Of a stretch of DNA of 64,000 nucleotides, positions 35,405 to 47,447 are shown piece by piece. Under the pieces are notes generated by a model. That model did not search any database. It was not told the origin of the DNA and was given only the letters and a program-made list of their open reading frames with translations. Numbering within the stretch: position 1 is the stretch's first letter; each line of letters begins with the position of its first letter. This stretch comes from Paraescarpia echinospica. Taxonomy: Eukaryota; Annelida; Polychaeta; Sabellida; Siboglinidae. Where the stretch lies: NCBI GenBank assembly GCA_020002185.1, contig CM034536.1:16911955-16975954 (forward strand), written 5' to 3'. A program made the position numbers and the translations under genes.

Positions 35405-36745
35405 GTGTTTTGGTCAATGGTGGCCAAGTGGAGTCGGGCTATGATGCCTTGACGGCTGAAGTTGAGTGCATATTTGAGGAAGAGGGCGTGTAAGCTCTCC
35501 AGTTCACCAGTGTTAACGCACCTCGTAACGCTCTCTATATCATACAGTAGACGGCAGTCCAGTATAGCCTTTTGGACAGTGAAGGCTTCTGTACCTTCAG
35601 TGAGTCATGGTGTTGTTTTTACTGCTTGTTGTGTAAATGTTGCATGACTGCACTACCAGTACAACTCTGCACCCGCTGTCCATGAATGGGAATTCCTGAT
35701 GTGATGGAGGAGCGAGATCCACATCTCCTTCATCAAGCGGGGATCACCATCACAAGCTGATGTGCAATACCACAGGTGGTTGGCAATTGCGCCTATCGAA
35801 GGGACAACCTCAACTTTCTGGGCAGACTACAACCTTTATTTCTTGGTAGTCCTCTAACAAAGTCTTTCTAATGCTGGGATGTCTGTCAGTGGCAAGTGTG
35901 ATAATCTTCACCCCATGGTTAGTCAGGTTGTCTAAGCAGCGTTTCAAGCCCTCCACTTCCATCCAGTAACTGTTCTTGACCTCTGTGACCCAAAAAAGTT
36001 TATTGAGCAATGATGAGTTGGCTGTCAGTGTCCATGATGAAGTAAATGCCAATTGTTGTGTCCTGGATTGTCATATCTTGCATCGCCTGATGCGACCACG
36101 CTTTGTCTGACCAGAGCTGACATGATGGCCTCTGAATGGCATGTCCACATGTCCTCTATCTCTGGCAGTATGTATGCCCGCTGTATGTTGTAGCACTGGC
36201 GGGATGACAAGGCGCATAAGTTCATTAGGTTGACCAAATTGTACACAGTGAATGAATGTCCAGTCAGGAAGAGGACGCTTGGTGTTAACAAGTTACTCTC
36301 ATAAATGTTACCAATCTTGGGTTGCGAGTGCCAAATGAATGAGTGGCCATCAACACATTCTGTGGTCACAACCACTGCAAATGCAGTCACTGTGATGCTA
36401 GGCTAAGTGGTTTATTGTAGTTTGGTGTTTTAGCAGGTGCAGAAAAGTAACATTATGTTTTTCTCACAAATGGCAAACTTTCTCTCTTTCCCATTAGTGT
36501 AAGAACCGCTTGAGTCATCATTAGTGATATCGCTGTCACCTGCTACAACATATTCTGCATCACTCGTTTCAATGTTTCTCTTCTCACTGTTGCAGACAGA
36601 ATCGTCTGACGATGGCGATAGTGAGACTGGGACATCCGAAGGGTCGTCTACAGTGACAGAACTGCCATGGTCAGGGTCAGTCGGAGAAAGCGTGCTGGAC
36701 TGCGATGGCAACTTTGTATACCCATGGTCATGATGAATGTTCAAT
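35405..36745 (-). pseudogene. Kolobok-like transposase, main remnant
   Basis: On minus, an acidic Ser/Asp-rich linker (36744-36480) leads to EKNIMLLF (about 36465). Next come SFIWHSQPKIGNIYESNLLT (36335-36276), a hydrophobic FLTGHSF block, VVASGDARYDNPGHNNW (about 36095-36045) and VTEVKNSYWMEVEGLKRCLD (about 35995-35925). Then follow ATDRHPSIRKTL (about 35895-35855), AIANHLWYCTSACDGDPRLM (about 35795-35735), ESVTRCVNTGELESLHALFL and RQGIIARLHLATIDQN (about 35460-35408). The 'D-R-D-PGH' and 'TDRH' acidic blocks are candidate catalytic positions. Several frameshifts and a missing zinc-finger-like segment after EKNIMLLF show it is dead. Naming rests on remembered Kolobok transposase motifs plus the TTAA borders. 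Confidence 0.7.
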
Positions 36746-38645
36746 GGAAAACACTATTGTCTGTATTAACTACTGCATCGACAAAGTGTCGCACTGGCGA
36801 CACAACCACCGGCTTCCTTTATGTTTTGACACAAGTCGATGGCGTGGCAGCATTACAAGTGACATTTGTATTACCATGAGGGACAATGTCATCTCGCGTG
36901 CTGAATCCTTCGCTGGATCCTTCGAAGCTTGTGCTCGGTATTAGGCCCTATGGTTGTTTGGATACTGCGATTTACAAGTGACTTTTTCAACGTTTTCTTT
37001 TTAGTGGATATATGTGTGTTATCTTTAATTTTCATGATTAAAATGCATGTGCACTCAAATGTGTTTAACATTTGAACTTTGTAAATACAAAATATATATT
37101 TATTAATCTTTGTGGCTTTTTCTTGTGACGTTATTTCCTTTTTTCCTTGTTAGGCTTACATTCAAAAGTCAATAAATTAAATACAATGTCCTTGTTATTA
37201 AAAGCATACATTGGTGTTTGCAGTCATGCAATCTATATCAGAAAAAACTTGGTATGATAGCATGCTTGCTAAACTGTCGCCTCAAAGCTGGAGCATCAAT
37301 TCGGGGTCCATTGTTACAAGCCAATATTTGAGACACATATTAGTATTAGGCCTACATGGTGATTAACTTTACTGATGTGAACCTACTTACTATGCCAATA
37401 ACTAATTATATCAGATATGACTATAGTGTTTTGTTGTATGCTATTGACTGTATCGTAAACAAATATTTTTTAATGATTTAAATACTTGTAATGTCACTTA
37501 TTTAATAATTCATATGGCAATGCCTACAATACATGATTGACAGGGCTTGGTCCGGACTGTGACTAATGTTGACTAATATATGACGACATTATTTCGCAAA
37601 ACGTTATACTGGCTACGGTTGCGGACATTTATTTTGGTAATTATTTTAGAAGGTTATTTTCCCCACCAGCAACTAAGTCGATAACATAGACTCGTAGATG
37701 TAGACGTTGCGGTGTTCCGACGTAGCAACACGCCGGCACAAATTGCTGTAAACTAAATCGGCGGATTACAAGCACTCATTATTCCCAATTATATCATAGT
37801 ATTTACACGTATTTGTACTTTATTACATTCACATTTCTTATTACATTTCAATTTCGCATACGTCATATTTGTATATATGCAGACTTTGAAATAGAACTGT
37901 GGGACTATATAGTAGTCGTAATGATACCTAACGGAACTCGTGAGTGCCGAATCACCTTGGCAACAATAAGCTGGTTTCGGCTTGTCATTTCCTACGCGCT
38001 GCTTCACCCTCCAAATAAGGCAATGATGTCAAGCTTCCAGGTCGATTTCGCTTAATTTTACTTCATCGGTGCATAGTTATATGTAAACAAATCGACTGGA
38101 GATGGACCTGTGGCTTTAACCAAGAATTATGTTTTGACGTCTAATGTCTTTTTATGCTCGTCACTTTCGTATTTAGGCTTGCAATCGGCGTTCGAAAGTG
38201 ACTACCGCAGACTTTTGCCAATCTTGCCGCCGGCGAACACGTCAAATTCATCATCTATAATTTGTTTTTTTCTGTTGGAACCCTTTTGTGGAAGTATGTG
38301 AAAAGTTGCGTACTAACATTTGTAGTATATCCAGTAGCCACGCAGTGCAATAAATTGTTCTGTTTTTATGTGTTTGTATGCGTTTCGTCGGTTTTTCTGA
38401 GAGCTATGCTGCGTCGCCTATCGAATTGCTGTATACAGCTTTGGGAGACATCTCGCCAATCAAACCGGATGTACAACCACACGCTCCTGGAGCATGATGG
38501 CGGCGCCCTGTGGCGATAGTAGCTACGTTTGAAAAATTATTTAAAATATACCGTGACGCTGTACTTGTCAAATCATGGTGACTTGTACTGTAAATGGTAT
38601 GTTCTTATGTTTGGGCTGTGGTTGTTCAATCATTTCATTTCCCCT

Positions 38646-39205
38646 TTAACATTGACCTTCATTATAAGACCTCCAATTCGCCTTTCAGTATCGGTTCAAA
38701 CATTATGATAAAAAATAAACCCCTGTTCACACAGTAAGATCAATTGAATCATCAACAGATACGTAGGTTGTTATGCATTTATGGGCAAATTTGACCTTGA
38801 CTGAAGTGACCTTTATCCCAAATATTCATTCCAAATGCATCTATATTCTAAGGCAATATTTTAGATGGAACATGACACCAAGATGGTGAACATTCGCTAT
38901 AATACGTTATCGGCTCGAAATACGTATATTTTGGGACATGACCTTGAATGCGACCTTATCACGTGACCTCTACCTAGAATAGGCAAATTAACACCGGAAA
39001 TGGATTCCCTATACTCGAAAACCTTTAAAAAGTGGTGTACCTTTTATGGTTCTACTACTTTTGGTTCTCGATTTATTGCACAACCTTACCCCGGAGGGCG
39101 GCCATCTTAGATTTGTCCAATATGGCCGCCACACAGGGAGCCCAACTTGGCTCCCGCGGAACAATGAAATGGCCATATCTAACGCTGGTCCAAAATGGTG
39201 CTTGC
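38646..39205. repeat. Right inverted-repeat arm, inner piece
   Basis: Inverse counterpart of 28770-29345, resuming directly after the transposon's right TTAA. Landmarks are ATTGACCTTCATTATAAGAC (38650) and GAACATGACACC near 38870 against GTGTCATGTTCCATCT near 29107. Confidence 0.75.
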
Positions 39206-39639
39206 GGAACGATGTGAACAATTATATGATTAAGCCCCTGACTAGTGGAGTTTAGACGTTATGCCCTAGTAGTTACGGAACTTTGTATTTTTCTTTGGTT
39301 ACCAGTTGATCGGTTGCGGTCATAAGGTTTTTGTTGACGACTCATTTGTACCACACAAAAAATGTGCTGTGGCGACGGCTTGTCTCTCAACAGTTTCCGT
39401 GTAGATGCTGGCCTCAATGGGTTGAGACAGTAGAGGCAAAAAGTAAAACAGTTCTGTGATTTGGTCAATGCTAAGCGGCTCCGTCCGTTTCAACAAACTT
39501 TGTTAGGATTAATTTGTGTGTTATGCGTCAGTTGGGAGAATTGTAGATGCATTTCCTAAAGTCAACATTCCATATACGTCTGCGGAAGTGATGTGTTGAT
39601 AGGGGAACGGGGTGCATTTTGATGTTTTCACGAGTGCAA

Positions 39640-39945
39640 GTCGAATCCAGTTTGAGTAATTGGAGAGCTTTAATGGTGTGCAGTCTTGTGATGTTGGTGA
39701 GTGTGGTAAGCGTAGTTGTATTTTGTTGAGTCTCAAGGGGATGCAAGGTGGGGCCATTGGAGATTTTTTTGGAGAGCTTGAATGGGGTACAATTGGAGGT
39801 TTCGGAGAGCTTCAAAGGAGTTCAATTTGATCGGGCGTGCAATTGGAAGTTGTGGGGAGACTCAAGGTGGTGCTGTTGGAGGTTTTGTAGAGACTCAGGA
39901 GGTTGCAATTAGAGGTTTTTGGTGAGTCTCAATCGACTATCCTCC
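39640..39945. repeat. Degenerate minisatellite, roughly 35-45 bp
   Basis: Repeated blocks of the form GAGAGCTTCAAGGGGGTGCA-ATTGGAGGTTTTGG occur about seven times with heavy drift. Confidence 0.7.
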
Positions 39946-39959
39946 ACGTTCCGACACTA

Positions 39960-40655
39960 TTGCCAGCGTTCTACCGCCGAACATTGTGACAAAGAAAATT
40001 ACTATTTTAATAACATTTTAATAATGAATACACAAAACGCGTTATTACTGGGACATATCAATTCGTATATGATTGTACAGATTATCTGGAAAAAGACACA
40101 ATAAAATAAAAACTAAGTTTTACAATGATATAATTTTGTTTTCAAAAACATCGCCGTGTTGCATAATTGCGCATGACATTAATTCTGTCATTAAAATACC
40201 CCTTAACTTCGCATTAACGCTAAATAATTCAGGTTTATCATCTCATATAAATCTATTATTTAGTTAATGTGAAACATGTACCTCTCCCAAATGCTTGCGC
40301 AAATCATACAATTCAATCAGACACACAAGCTTACTGTTGATTATCTCACATGAACTGCACCTTAAAATGCACGTAAAATACACCAAAACGTTGATGACCT
40401 CTCGTACAAATCGGCCCTCTCTAAAAGGAAAGGGCAGATACAAGGATTGCATAAATGTTAAGCAGTTCTTTCATAGCTGCTCTCTCAGTCCATATGTACA
40501 CGAGTTTTACTAGCAGACTAACACTTGACTAGTAATTGCACTCGTTTACCACCTGGTCGGTTTTTGGTCTGCAAGGAGTCTGCGCCGTGAAGAACCTGAC
40601 CATTGGTGCACCTGACGAACTGACGGATGTACTAATTGTCTGTGTTACATATTAA
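39960..40655. other. No recognised feature
   Basis: AT-rich, nothing supported. Confidence 0.4.
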
Positions 40656-40660
40656 GCAAC

Positions 40661-40965
40661 GGTAAGTTCTTATATAGCGCAGCATCCAGTTCTTAGGACT
40701 GTTCAAAGCGCTTTAAACTTTATATCCTGGCAGACCTGTTCAATCGATCACCATCATGACTTCTCTGGGAAGCTTTCAGCCACGCTGTAATTATTGCGCG
40801 AAGACTATACCTACACAAATATCCACTGTGTCTACAGCTAGGTACTCATTCATACAACTGAGTGAACTGGTGCAACGTAGAGTGAACGAACGTGCCCAGG
40901 GTTCGACACGGCAGCACAATATTCGAACCCGGGTTCTCTTTCGATTTAGAGTCCGATTCTCATTT
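40661..40965 (-). mobile_element. Nearly full-length tRNA-derived SINE
   Basis: Same family as 29588-29873. Tail AAGTTCTTATATAGCGCAGC (40670), body GACTTCTCTGGGAAGCTTTC (40758), TAATTATTGCGCGAAGACTA, AACGTAGAGTGAACGAACGT, and the B-box inverse TTCGAACCCGGGTTCTCTTT (40921). The outer head (A box) is replaced by other sequence after about 40960. Confidence 0.8.
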
Positions 40966-41284
40966 TATCAACAGACGTTTGCAAACAGAAATTTTACCAA
41001 CGGTTGTTTTGCCGATAGGCATTTTGCAAACAAGTGAGAGGGAACTCATTTTATAACTACCAATATGTTTCCCAACGTATATTTCTTACCAGAAATCTCG
41101 GTGTACGAAATGAATTATTTAATTAACAAAACACTCATTATTTCGATTTAGTTTGATTGCTAAAAGTGAGAAACAAAACATTTATAAAAGCACAATGTCG
41201 AATGAGTTCATATTGTGGCTGCTAAGATGAAAAAGGCCACTTGCCAACAAATACAGAAAACTAGTAATATGTAGCTCACCTCCT

Positions 41285-41530
41285 TGTTTCCTGTTGTACA
41301 GGGGTGAGGGTCAGGTACAGTATAGCTGAACAACTCGCTGTGTTTTTTCTTTCCACAGTTTTCTCTCCATCGGTCATCCTCCACTGATCGTCTCATGTCC
41401 CTCCTCACACAGTCCTCCCATCCCAGCTGTCGCCTTCCTCTTTTCCTGTGTGCTTTATGTTATTCCGCCTCTGCTCTCTTCGCTATTTTTCCGGCATCCA
41501 TCCTTACTATGTGGCTTGACTATCTCATCC
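41285..41530 (-). mobile_element. C-terminal end of a LINE protein
   Basis: Minus strand: GKIAKRAEAE, stop, then RKRGRRQLGWEDCVRRDMRR (about 41455-41395) and SVEDDRWRENC. The 'R-G-R-x-x-x-x-W-x-D-C-V-R-D-M...W' block is a common C-terminus of non-LTR retrotransposon proteins. The fragment is short and includes a stop. Confidence 0.5.
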
Positions 41531-41726
41531 GGCTTCTCAGTAACCCTCCTGTTACGTTGATATGATAGGAAAAAAACATTTGTTATATATCAATATTACT
41601 AGCTCATTCATATCACTATTAGTTATATGTGATTAAATAATAAATGCAAACCGAAAATAAGGTAATCGGGAATTTCAAATAGTCTCTTTAGTATCTCGTA
41701 ATAGTAGCAAATAGATACTTCGATCA

Positions 41727-41792
41727 ACATTGATTACGCATGTATATATATATATATATATACAGGCCCTGTATATATAGATACATAATATA

Positions 41793-41825
<33 letters not shown>

Positions 41826-41853
41826 TATATATATATATATAAATGCGTAATCA
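41727..41853. repeat. Palindrome with (TA)n core
   Basis: ATTGATTACGCATGTATATA at 41729 is mirrored by TATATAAATGCGTAATCAAT near 41834-41853, with TA runs and CAGGCCCTG between. Confidence 0.85.
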
Positions 41854-41964
41854 ATACAGTCCAATTAATTAATTAATTTCACACAATAAAGATAGAGATA
41901 AAATAAACTTAAAATAATTTTTATAAAGATATGGTAGGCGAGATTTCTAATCGCTCATTTGTTA

Positions 41965-42030
41965 GCAAAACATCAGTGGACACATTGTCCGTTGACGAAA
42001 TGTCCGTTGGCACAATGTCCGGATAAGGTA
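41965..42030. repeat. Short tandem 'ATTGTCCGTTG' units
   Basis: Three units of ACATTGTCCGTTGACGAAA-TGTCCGTTGGCACAATGTCC. Similar cycling text (GACGTTTGCAAACAGAAATT, TTTTGCCGATAGGCATTTTG) occurs at 40970-41035, so both may bound one interspersed element of about 1 kb. Confidence 0.45.
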
Positions 42031-42111
42031 GAGGTCGGGTATTGAGCGTGCCAGCTACCCGGATTCGTTATCACTGGAGTGCAAATAAGGCGAACAGCTC
42101 CGTTTCACAGT

Positions 42112-42300
42112 TCCATCTACGACAAACAGCATTACGTTACGACCGAAGGAATCGCAGAATTCGGACAGAAATGTCCCACATACTGGGTTAATGCTAAACT
42201 TGATAGCCGTTTTGCTAAATGGCGTGAAGAGTTGGTCGATAAAATCACAGCGGAGACGCGGACACCCGGTCTATTTGTGGCGTTCAACTGCGTTATATAG
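42112..42300 (+). CDS. Candidate terminal exon, unidentified
   Basis: After an acceptor-like CGTTTCACAG at 42111, the plus strand is open through YDKQHYVTTEGIAEFGQKCP and KLDSRFAKWREELVDKI to FVAFNCVI and a TAG ending at 42300. The residue mix is globular and the local DNA is CpG-richer than its surroundings. The opposite strand is also open, no partner exon is seen, and I do not recognise a family. Confidence 0.25.
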   Translation, partial: SIYDKQHYVTTEGIAEFGQKCPTYWVNAKLDSRFAKWREELVDKITAETRTPGLFVAFNCVI

Positions 42301-42748
42301 TCTGGCGTGGCGATGAAACGCGGTACAAAAGAGATGCCGTGCTCAAAGAAACGAATACAGCAATAACAGCTATGTAGATAAAACACGTGAGCGCTGTCTT
42401 TGCGGCTTCGTGAATGAATGTTTCCGGTTTCGGCGTTGGATGTTACAAACAAACGCTGATTGGCGGCGTTTTGTGTTGATAAGACGTATTCGCGGGAACT
42501 CTTGGTTGGTGCAAATCAATAATGCCATTCAGTCAGTACATTTGTAAGTGGAACACTGGGATGTGTGTCATTCAGACAACAACAGACTAGTTGTAGGGAC
42601 TACTTCATTAGTGACGTAGCAACTGCTACATCTTTTACAAAAATGCCTAACAAACTATGATGCCAAATTACCTTATACGTTTGTTTTGATCAGACTGTAC
42701 ATTAATAATATACTTTTGAAATGTTATCTTTTCCTCTCGTTTTACTAA

Positions 42749-43265
42749 ACTGTAGTCCATGAGCCAAGCCAGCAAATATTGAAGTTCCTAATTCCCACTA
42801 TGATTTTCAATGACACTAATATCTAAAGTGTCCGAAAATGGGTGATGGACATTTCAGAAACGTAGCTTATTATCTTTTTGGATGCCATCTTTAAACATGA
42901 CTGCCATTTTCAAGCGGTAGTCAACCTATTCAAAACTGATGTCATACAACCAAATCTAGTGATCGGATCTTAAAATTATATTAACAGAAGTTGTTCATAA
43001 TAATATAATATTTCCATTATCATTATTGACAAAAAATATAGGGGGTATTGTCAAGGAAAACATAAAGAGAATTGCATTGTTTTTCCACAATATTTTTACT
43101 TCAGTTTGTTGTAATATTTTAATAACCTAAATGATCCATGTTTTACTTTATTTTATTTAACTTTATGCAATTGGCTATAATTCTACCATTTTGTCTTCTG
43201 TACTGCTTCTATGTGTTGTCGGCACATCGAAATATAAACGTGCCCCCATCCGGTGTCTGTAAACG
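42749..43265. repeat. Left arm of the 4.4-kb palindrome
   Basis: Begins GTAGTCCATGAGCCAAGCCA. Its inverse is at 46610-47150 (TAGTGGGAATTAG, AATGTCCATCACCCATTTTC, CACATAGAAGCAGTAC). Homology ends just after CGGGAACACTA. Confidence 0.8.
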
Positions 43266-43699
43266 GGAACACTATAGACTTGGCATGATGAAGAAGACAC
43301 TTGCACAATATGCTTATGTCTACCGTCATGCCAGTAGCTTAGCAATACGAACATTATTTGACAATTCTACACTATCTCGATTAGGGTCTATCGATGGACG
43401 CGAATTCCACATTATTGCCGACTTTCTTCATTTTTAACGAATAACCAGTATATATCTATCTGCAAGCGCGTTATTGTGTTTATGTAACGATGCATTGTGT
43501 TTTCTAACATTTGGTAAATATTACTATCACGACTGTAAACTACCAAGGCTCCCCTTCAAGTGAGGATTTTTGCTAATCATTCTTAACCGCCCTTTACTGT
43601 ACCATGTGCTTCCGCCCAGCTGTTACACTAGGTAATTAGGCGTAACTTCTAGTTAACTAAAATATATTCCAATAATTCTTGTATGTACAATACAGAGAT

Positions 43700-45345
43700 A
43701 ACGCATCGAATTACTTTGAGGCAGCGGTAATGGTATTTCGAACTGACAAACTAATTATGTAACCGTTCTGCCATCTCTACATACATTTCATCGGGTCTTC
43801 CTCTGTGCAAGTTAGGGCGGTTCTGTTCGCGTTAACAGATTGACATGGCCAATAACCCAGGATGTTATTACTGTTGTGAGTGTTGGTGCTCTTACAACAT
43901 TTAAACACGTGTTATTTCTGTGAATTTTCAACAGTTTCACATGTAAGATTGGGGTAATCAAAATCAGCGCTGTGCATTGGAAAACTATCAAGTATTGACA
44001 GTAATTACGTACCACTTCCTTTTAAATATACCTCATTCCGTCTCAACAGTGTTGACCTTCGACAACGTCAGTAGGCAAGAGGACTCACAGACAGGAGGAG
44101 GAACATCACATCAAGTCAATGGCATCTTCTCCACCCAAAGTTGTTGACGTGCGTGCCGCATCAGACAACCTCTACTTTTGCTAAAAACAGATAAGAAGCG
44201 ATCAATCCAGCTAACGTGGAAATTGCTTCCAGTGTACAGCGTTGGGAAAAGAGAAGGGCTACAATTAAACCAGCTGATTTATCTGGTCCTCTTGCAGAAG
44301 CAGCATCATCAGCACAGCGGAGTAATCACGTGTGGGCGTTAACTCGCTTGCTGGAACCGTCCGATCAGAAAATCAGCTCATGGACTGCATTCAACAAAAT
44401 CACTACAGAATATGTTGAGGTGGAACAAGTTGTAGGCTACTTGCCCAATATCAATCAACATGCAGCATTGTCCCCTGTCCAAGAAATGTTACGGAACGCC
44501 TTGGACATAATGTCCTCCTTCAGCTTGAAAACGTTGCACTGTTGTGCTCTGTTTGCAAAGGCCACTATTATAGCGTTGAAGCGTCCCAGTAATGGAGAAT
44601 TGTTCTCATGATGAACAATTTCCATATGAAACTTTGATGCGACTCGCATGGAAAGGATTCCAGGAATGGGTGAAGTTGGATCATCCTGGCGATTGTTCCA
44701 AGTTTAACAATACCTTTCACGTACTGCAGAGTATTCAAACGAACACCTGGCGTTTCATGTACAAAGATCCTGAACTTGTTCGTGGTCTGTCTGGATGTTC
44801 TGCGTCAACATCGTGACCATCTGGCACGGTTCTGGATCACGTACGTCTACATGGTGAGCAGCCTGCTTGGGTTGTTGCGAGGTGGCAGGCAGGGCATGCA
44901 TCCAAAAAGTGACTCTCTGGTGCCTCGATTTGGGCAAGGTGGACTACGCAATGAACCTACATGTGTATTATGTACTGATGACACAGCTTGTAAAGAGTGT
45001 CCAATGATGTACCACCATTCCTACGAGGTTAGTTTTCCGTATAATTCAGACGAGGCAACCAATTCGGCCAAATCGCATCTGACGGACTGGAGCTCTATAT
45101 GCATGTCTGGTAAGTTTGAAGCATTTCTCTTCACAGGTGACGAAAATTATTCGACTACCAGCTTTTCCCTTTTCGATTCCTCTTTCCATGTCTCCGTTAA
45201 CAGCTGGGTGAGCTTATTTTTAGTTCCATTGCACGCCAACACACCTCTCATGTTTTTGTGGCCTGGTCTTATTTCTTTGATTGCGACAAACTCCAATGAT
45301 ATGTGGTTCACATGCTCAGCGGACTTGATCGACTAGTCTCAAATG
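43700..45345 (+). pseudogene. Broken copy A of a multicopy gene family (N-terminal half)
   Basis: In several frames the plus strand reads VQRWEKRRATIKPADLSGPL (about 44229-44290), RSNHVWALTRLLEPSDQKIS (about 44310-44370), VEQVVGYLPNINQH (about 44420-44461) and WVKLDHPGDCSK (about 44668-44703). Further on come HRDHLARFWITYVYMVSSLL (about 44808-44868) with GLLRGGRQG, and a Cys-rich stretch TCVLCTDDTACKECPMMYHH. The order matches the N-terminal half of a high-copy protein family of unknown function, probably related to that at 29.99-31.52 kb. About 170 bases near 43862-44033 are absent from copy B. Frameshifts at about 44611 and 44816 break it. Confidence 0.65.
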
Positions 45346-45429
45346 CTGCACAAGTGAGATCGCGTGCAACGGTGACCAAACGATCTGGTTAGATAACTCT
45401 TCAAAAGGACGATTTTCTCCGTTTAGTGT

Positions 45430-46085
45430 TTGCATCAATCAATGTTGCACGTGGTTCAGGACATCATCTGCTGGGTTCACTATACTTTCCAGGTGCAGAG
45501 CAAGAGCAGCTGCGCTAGTTTTCTCCATGCTCCCGTCAACGTTTGCAACTGACCACTGATGCGGCCCACGATTATGGAAAAACACGGTGTCCTTTTTTGT
45601 AATGCCATCCAAGAGCTGATTTTTTGATCGGACGGTTCCAGCAAACGAGTTAACACCCACACATGGTTACTCCTCTGTGCTGTTGATGCTGTTTGTCCAA
45701 GACGTCCAGATAAATCAGCTGGTTTGATCGTAGGTGGGCCTTCTCTTTTCCCAACGTTGTACACTGGAATACTTTTCTCGAATAGCTGGATTTATTGCTT
45801 CTTGACTGTTTTAGCAACAGTAATAGGTGTCTGACGCGGCTTGCGCATAAACGACTTTGGTTGGAAAATTATGGCATTGACTCGATATGATGCACCTCCC
45901 CCAGTCAGCGATTCCTCTTGCTTATTGATGTTGTCGAACGCCAACACTTTTGGGAAGGAATGACGTACACTGGAAGGAAGTAGGGCTATTGACAATGCCA
46001 ACTTGTTAACGCGAGCAGAACCGCCGTCACTTGCACCGCGTAAGACACGAAGAAATGTGTGTAGAGATGGCGGAACAGTAACACC
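45430..46085 (-). pseudogene. Broken copy B of the same gene family, inverted
   Basis: Minus strand: LPSSVRHSFPKVLAFDNINK (about 45978-45920), SLTGGGASYRVNAIIFQP, then a stop, VYNVGKREGPPTIKPADLSG (about 45764-45705), RSNHVWVLTRLLEPSDQKIS (about 45675-45616), and finally VANVDGSMEKTSAAALALHL (about 45551-45492) ending near 45439. It faces copy A tail-to-tail. Between the two, copy B has lost the stretch that contains the GYLPNIN block. Confidence 0.65.
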
Positions 46086-46609
46086 ATTAGCTTGTCACTT
46101 CGAAATACCATTATTACTTCCACCTAAAATTAATTCGAGGCATTCTCTTTATTTGTTTTACATATACGATTTCTTGGAAAATATTTTAGTTAACTTGAAG
46201 TAACACCTAGTTACCTAGTATGACAGCTAGACTAAGCACATGCTAATGCAAAGATCGGTTAAATGTATTACTAGGGCGTCAGCAGGTATTGTTGTATGTG
46301 ATTTAGTGTCATAAGCTTGGAAATAGATTATGTGCGTAGCAATGCAAACTTGCCGATCATATCACGTGATTTACATATTTTATTGAATTCAGATATTCGA
46401 AGGCAGAAGTGTAAACATAACATTTATAGGCTAACGATTGGAACGGCTTCTGAAGTAGTTATTAGTTAATAAATCGTATACATAATTTATTAGTTCTGTT
46501 TGTGATATTATAGATGCGGAGTACATATATGTTTCCGCATTCATACAAAATTTCATGCAGATCTGCCAGGCCGTTTTGCTGTAAGAGGTAGATGAAGTCT
46601 ACATGGTAG

Positions 46610-47150
46610 TGTTCCCGTTTAAGACACCAGATGGGGGTACGTTTACATTTTGATGTGCCGACAACACATAGAAGCAGTACTGTAGACATCTAAAATGATA
46701 CTATTACAGCCAATTGCATAAATTTCAAAAGAAAATAAAACATTGGTTATTAAGGTTATTAAAACATTACAAAACTTGAAGTAAAAATATTGTGGAAAAA
46801 ATTCCTTGAAATTTTCCCTGATATTTTTGCCAATAATGATAATGGAAAGATTATATTAGTATTGCTGTATTCGGAATTTTATTATGAACAACTACTATGT
46901 ATTCAACTTTAAGATCCAATCATAAGATTTGGCTGTAGGACATCAATTGGTTTTAATAGCTTGACTTTCGCTTGAAAAATGGCAGCCATGTTTAAAGGAT
47001 GGCGTCCAAAAAGGTAATAAGCTACCTTTCTTAAATGTCCATCACCCATTTTCGGACACCTCAGATATTGGTGTAAATGAAAATCATAGTGGGAATTAGT
47101 CCCTCAATTTGAGAATAAAATTGTGTCTGGCTCATTGACTACTGTTTGAT
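46610..47150. repeat. Right arm of the 4.4-kb palindrome
   Basis: Inverse of 42749-43265 with several small indels. It ends TCATTGACTACTGTTT. Confidence 0.8.
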
Positions 47151-47447
47151 ATCATTCTTATTCTTGTTAGCTGGATCCGCCCACCCGACCGCCAGCCAAC
47201 CCATATTGATTTAGTTAGTTTTATAGTTACTACTTAGTCAACTTTGCAATTGCCTGTGACAAACCACTGCGCATAAAAAGTGTTGATGCCGGTAAAACTC
47301 AAACCAACGACGATTTGTTATGATGTTTACTGGCTCAATGGTCAAGCGAATAATTGTGCATAGGTGACCCGTTGACTAGTTCCTGGGCCTCCTCACGTTG
47401 GCGAGCGCGTTTCGAGCTACCCTCCACGAACAATCGTACGTTCAACC

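Larger units (their letters stand above)
31804..38649. mobile_element. Kolobok-like DNA transposon, 6.8 kb, with TTAA duplication
   Basis: TTAAAGGGGAAATGAAATG at 31804-31822 is perfectly inverted at 38631-38649. The target is TTAA, giving 15-bp inverted ends AGGGGAAATGAAATG. Removing the element rejoins an inverted-repeat arm whose partner lacks it, which confirms the borders. Inside are a decayed transposase on minus (34.64-36.75 kb) and a decayed P2X7-tail-like domain on plus (32.3-33.55 kb), facing each other. TTAA targets occur in Kolobok and piggyBac; the transposase motifs fit Kolobok, and piggyBac motifs are absent. No THAP domain was found. Confidence 0.75.

Noticed and set aside
31804..38649. 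piggyBac element (also uses TTAA)
   Set aside because: Ends do not start with piggyBac-like CCY sequence, and transposase motifs fit Kolobok better.
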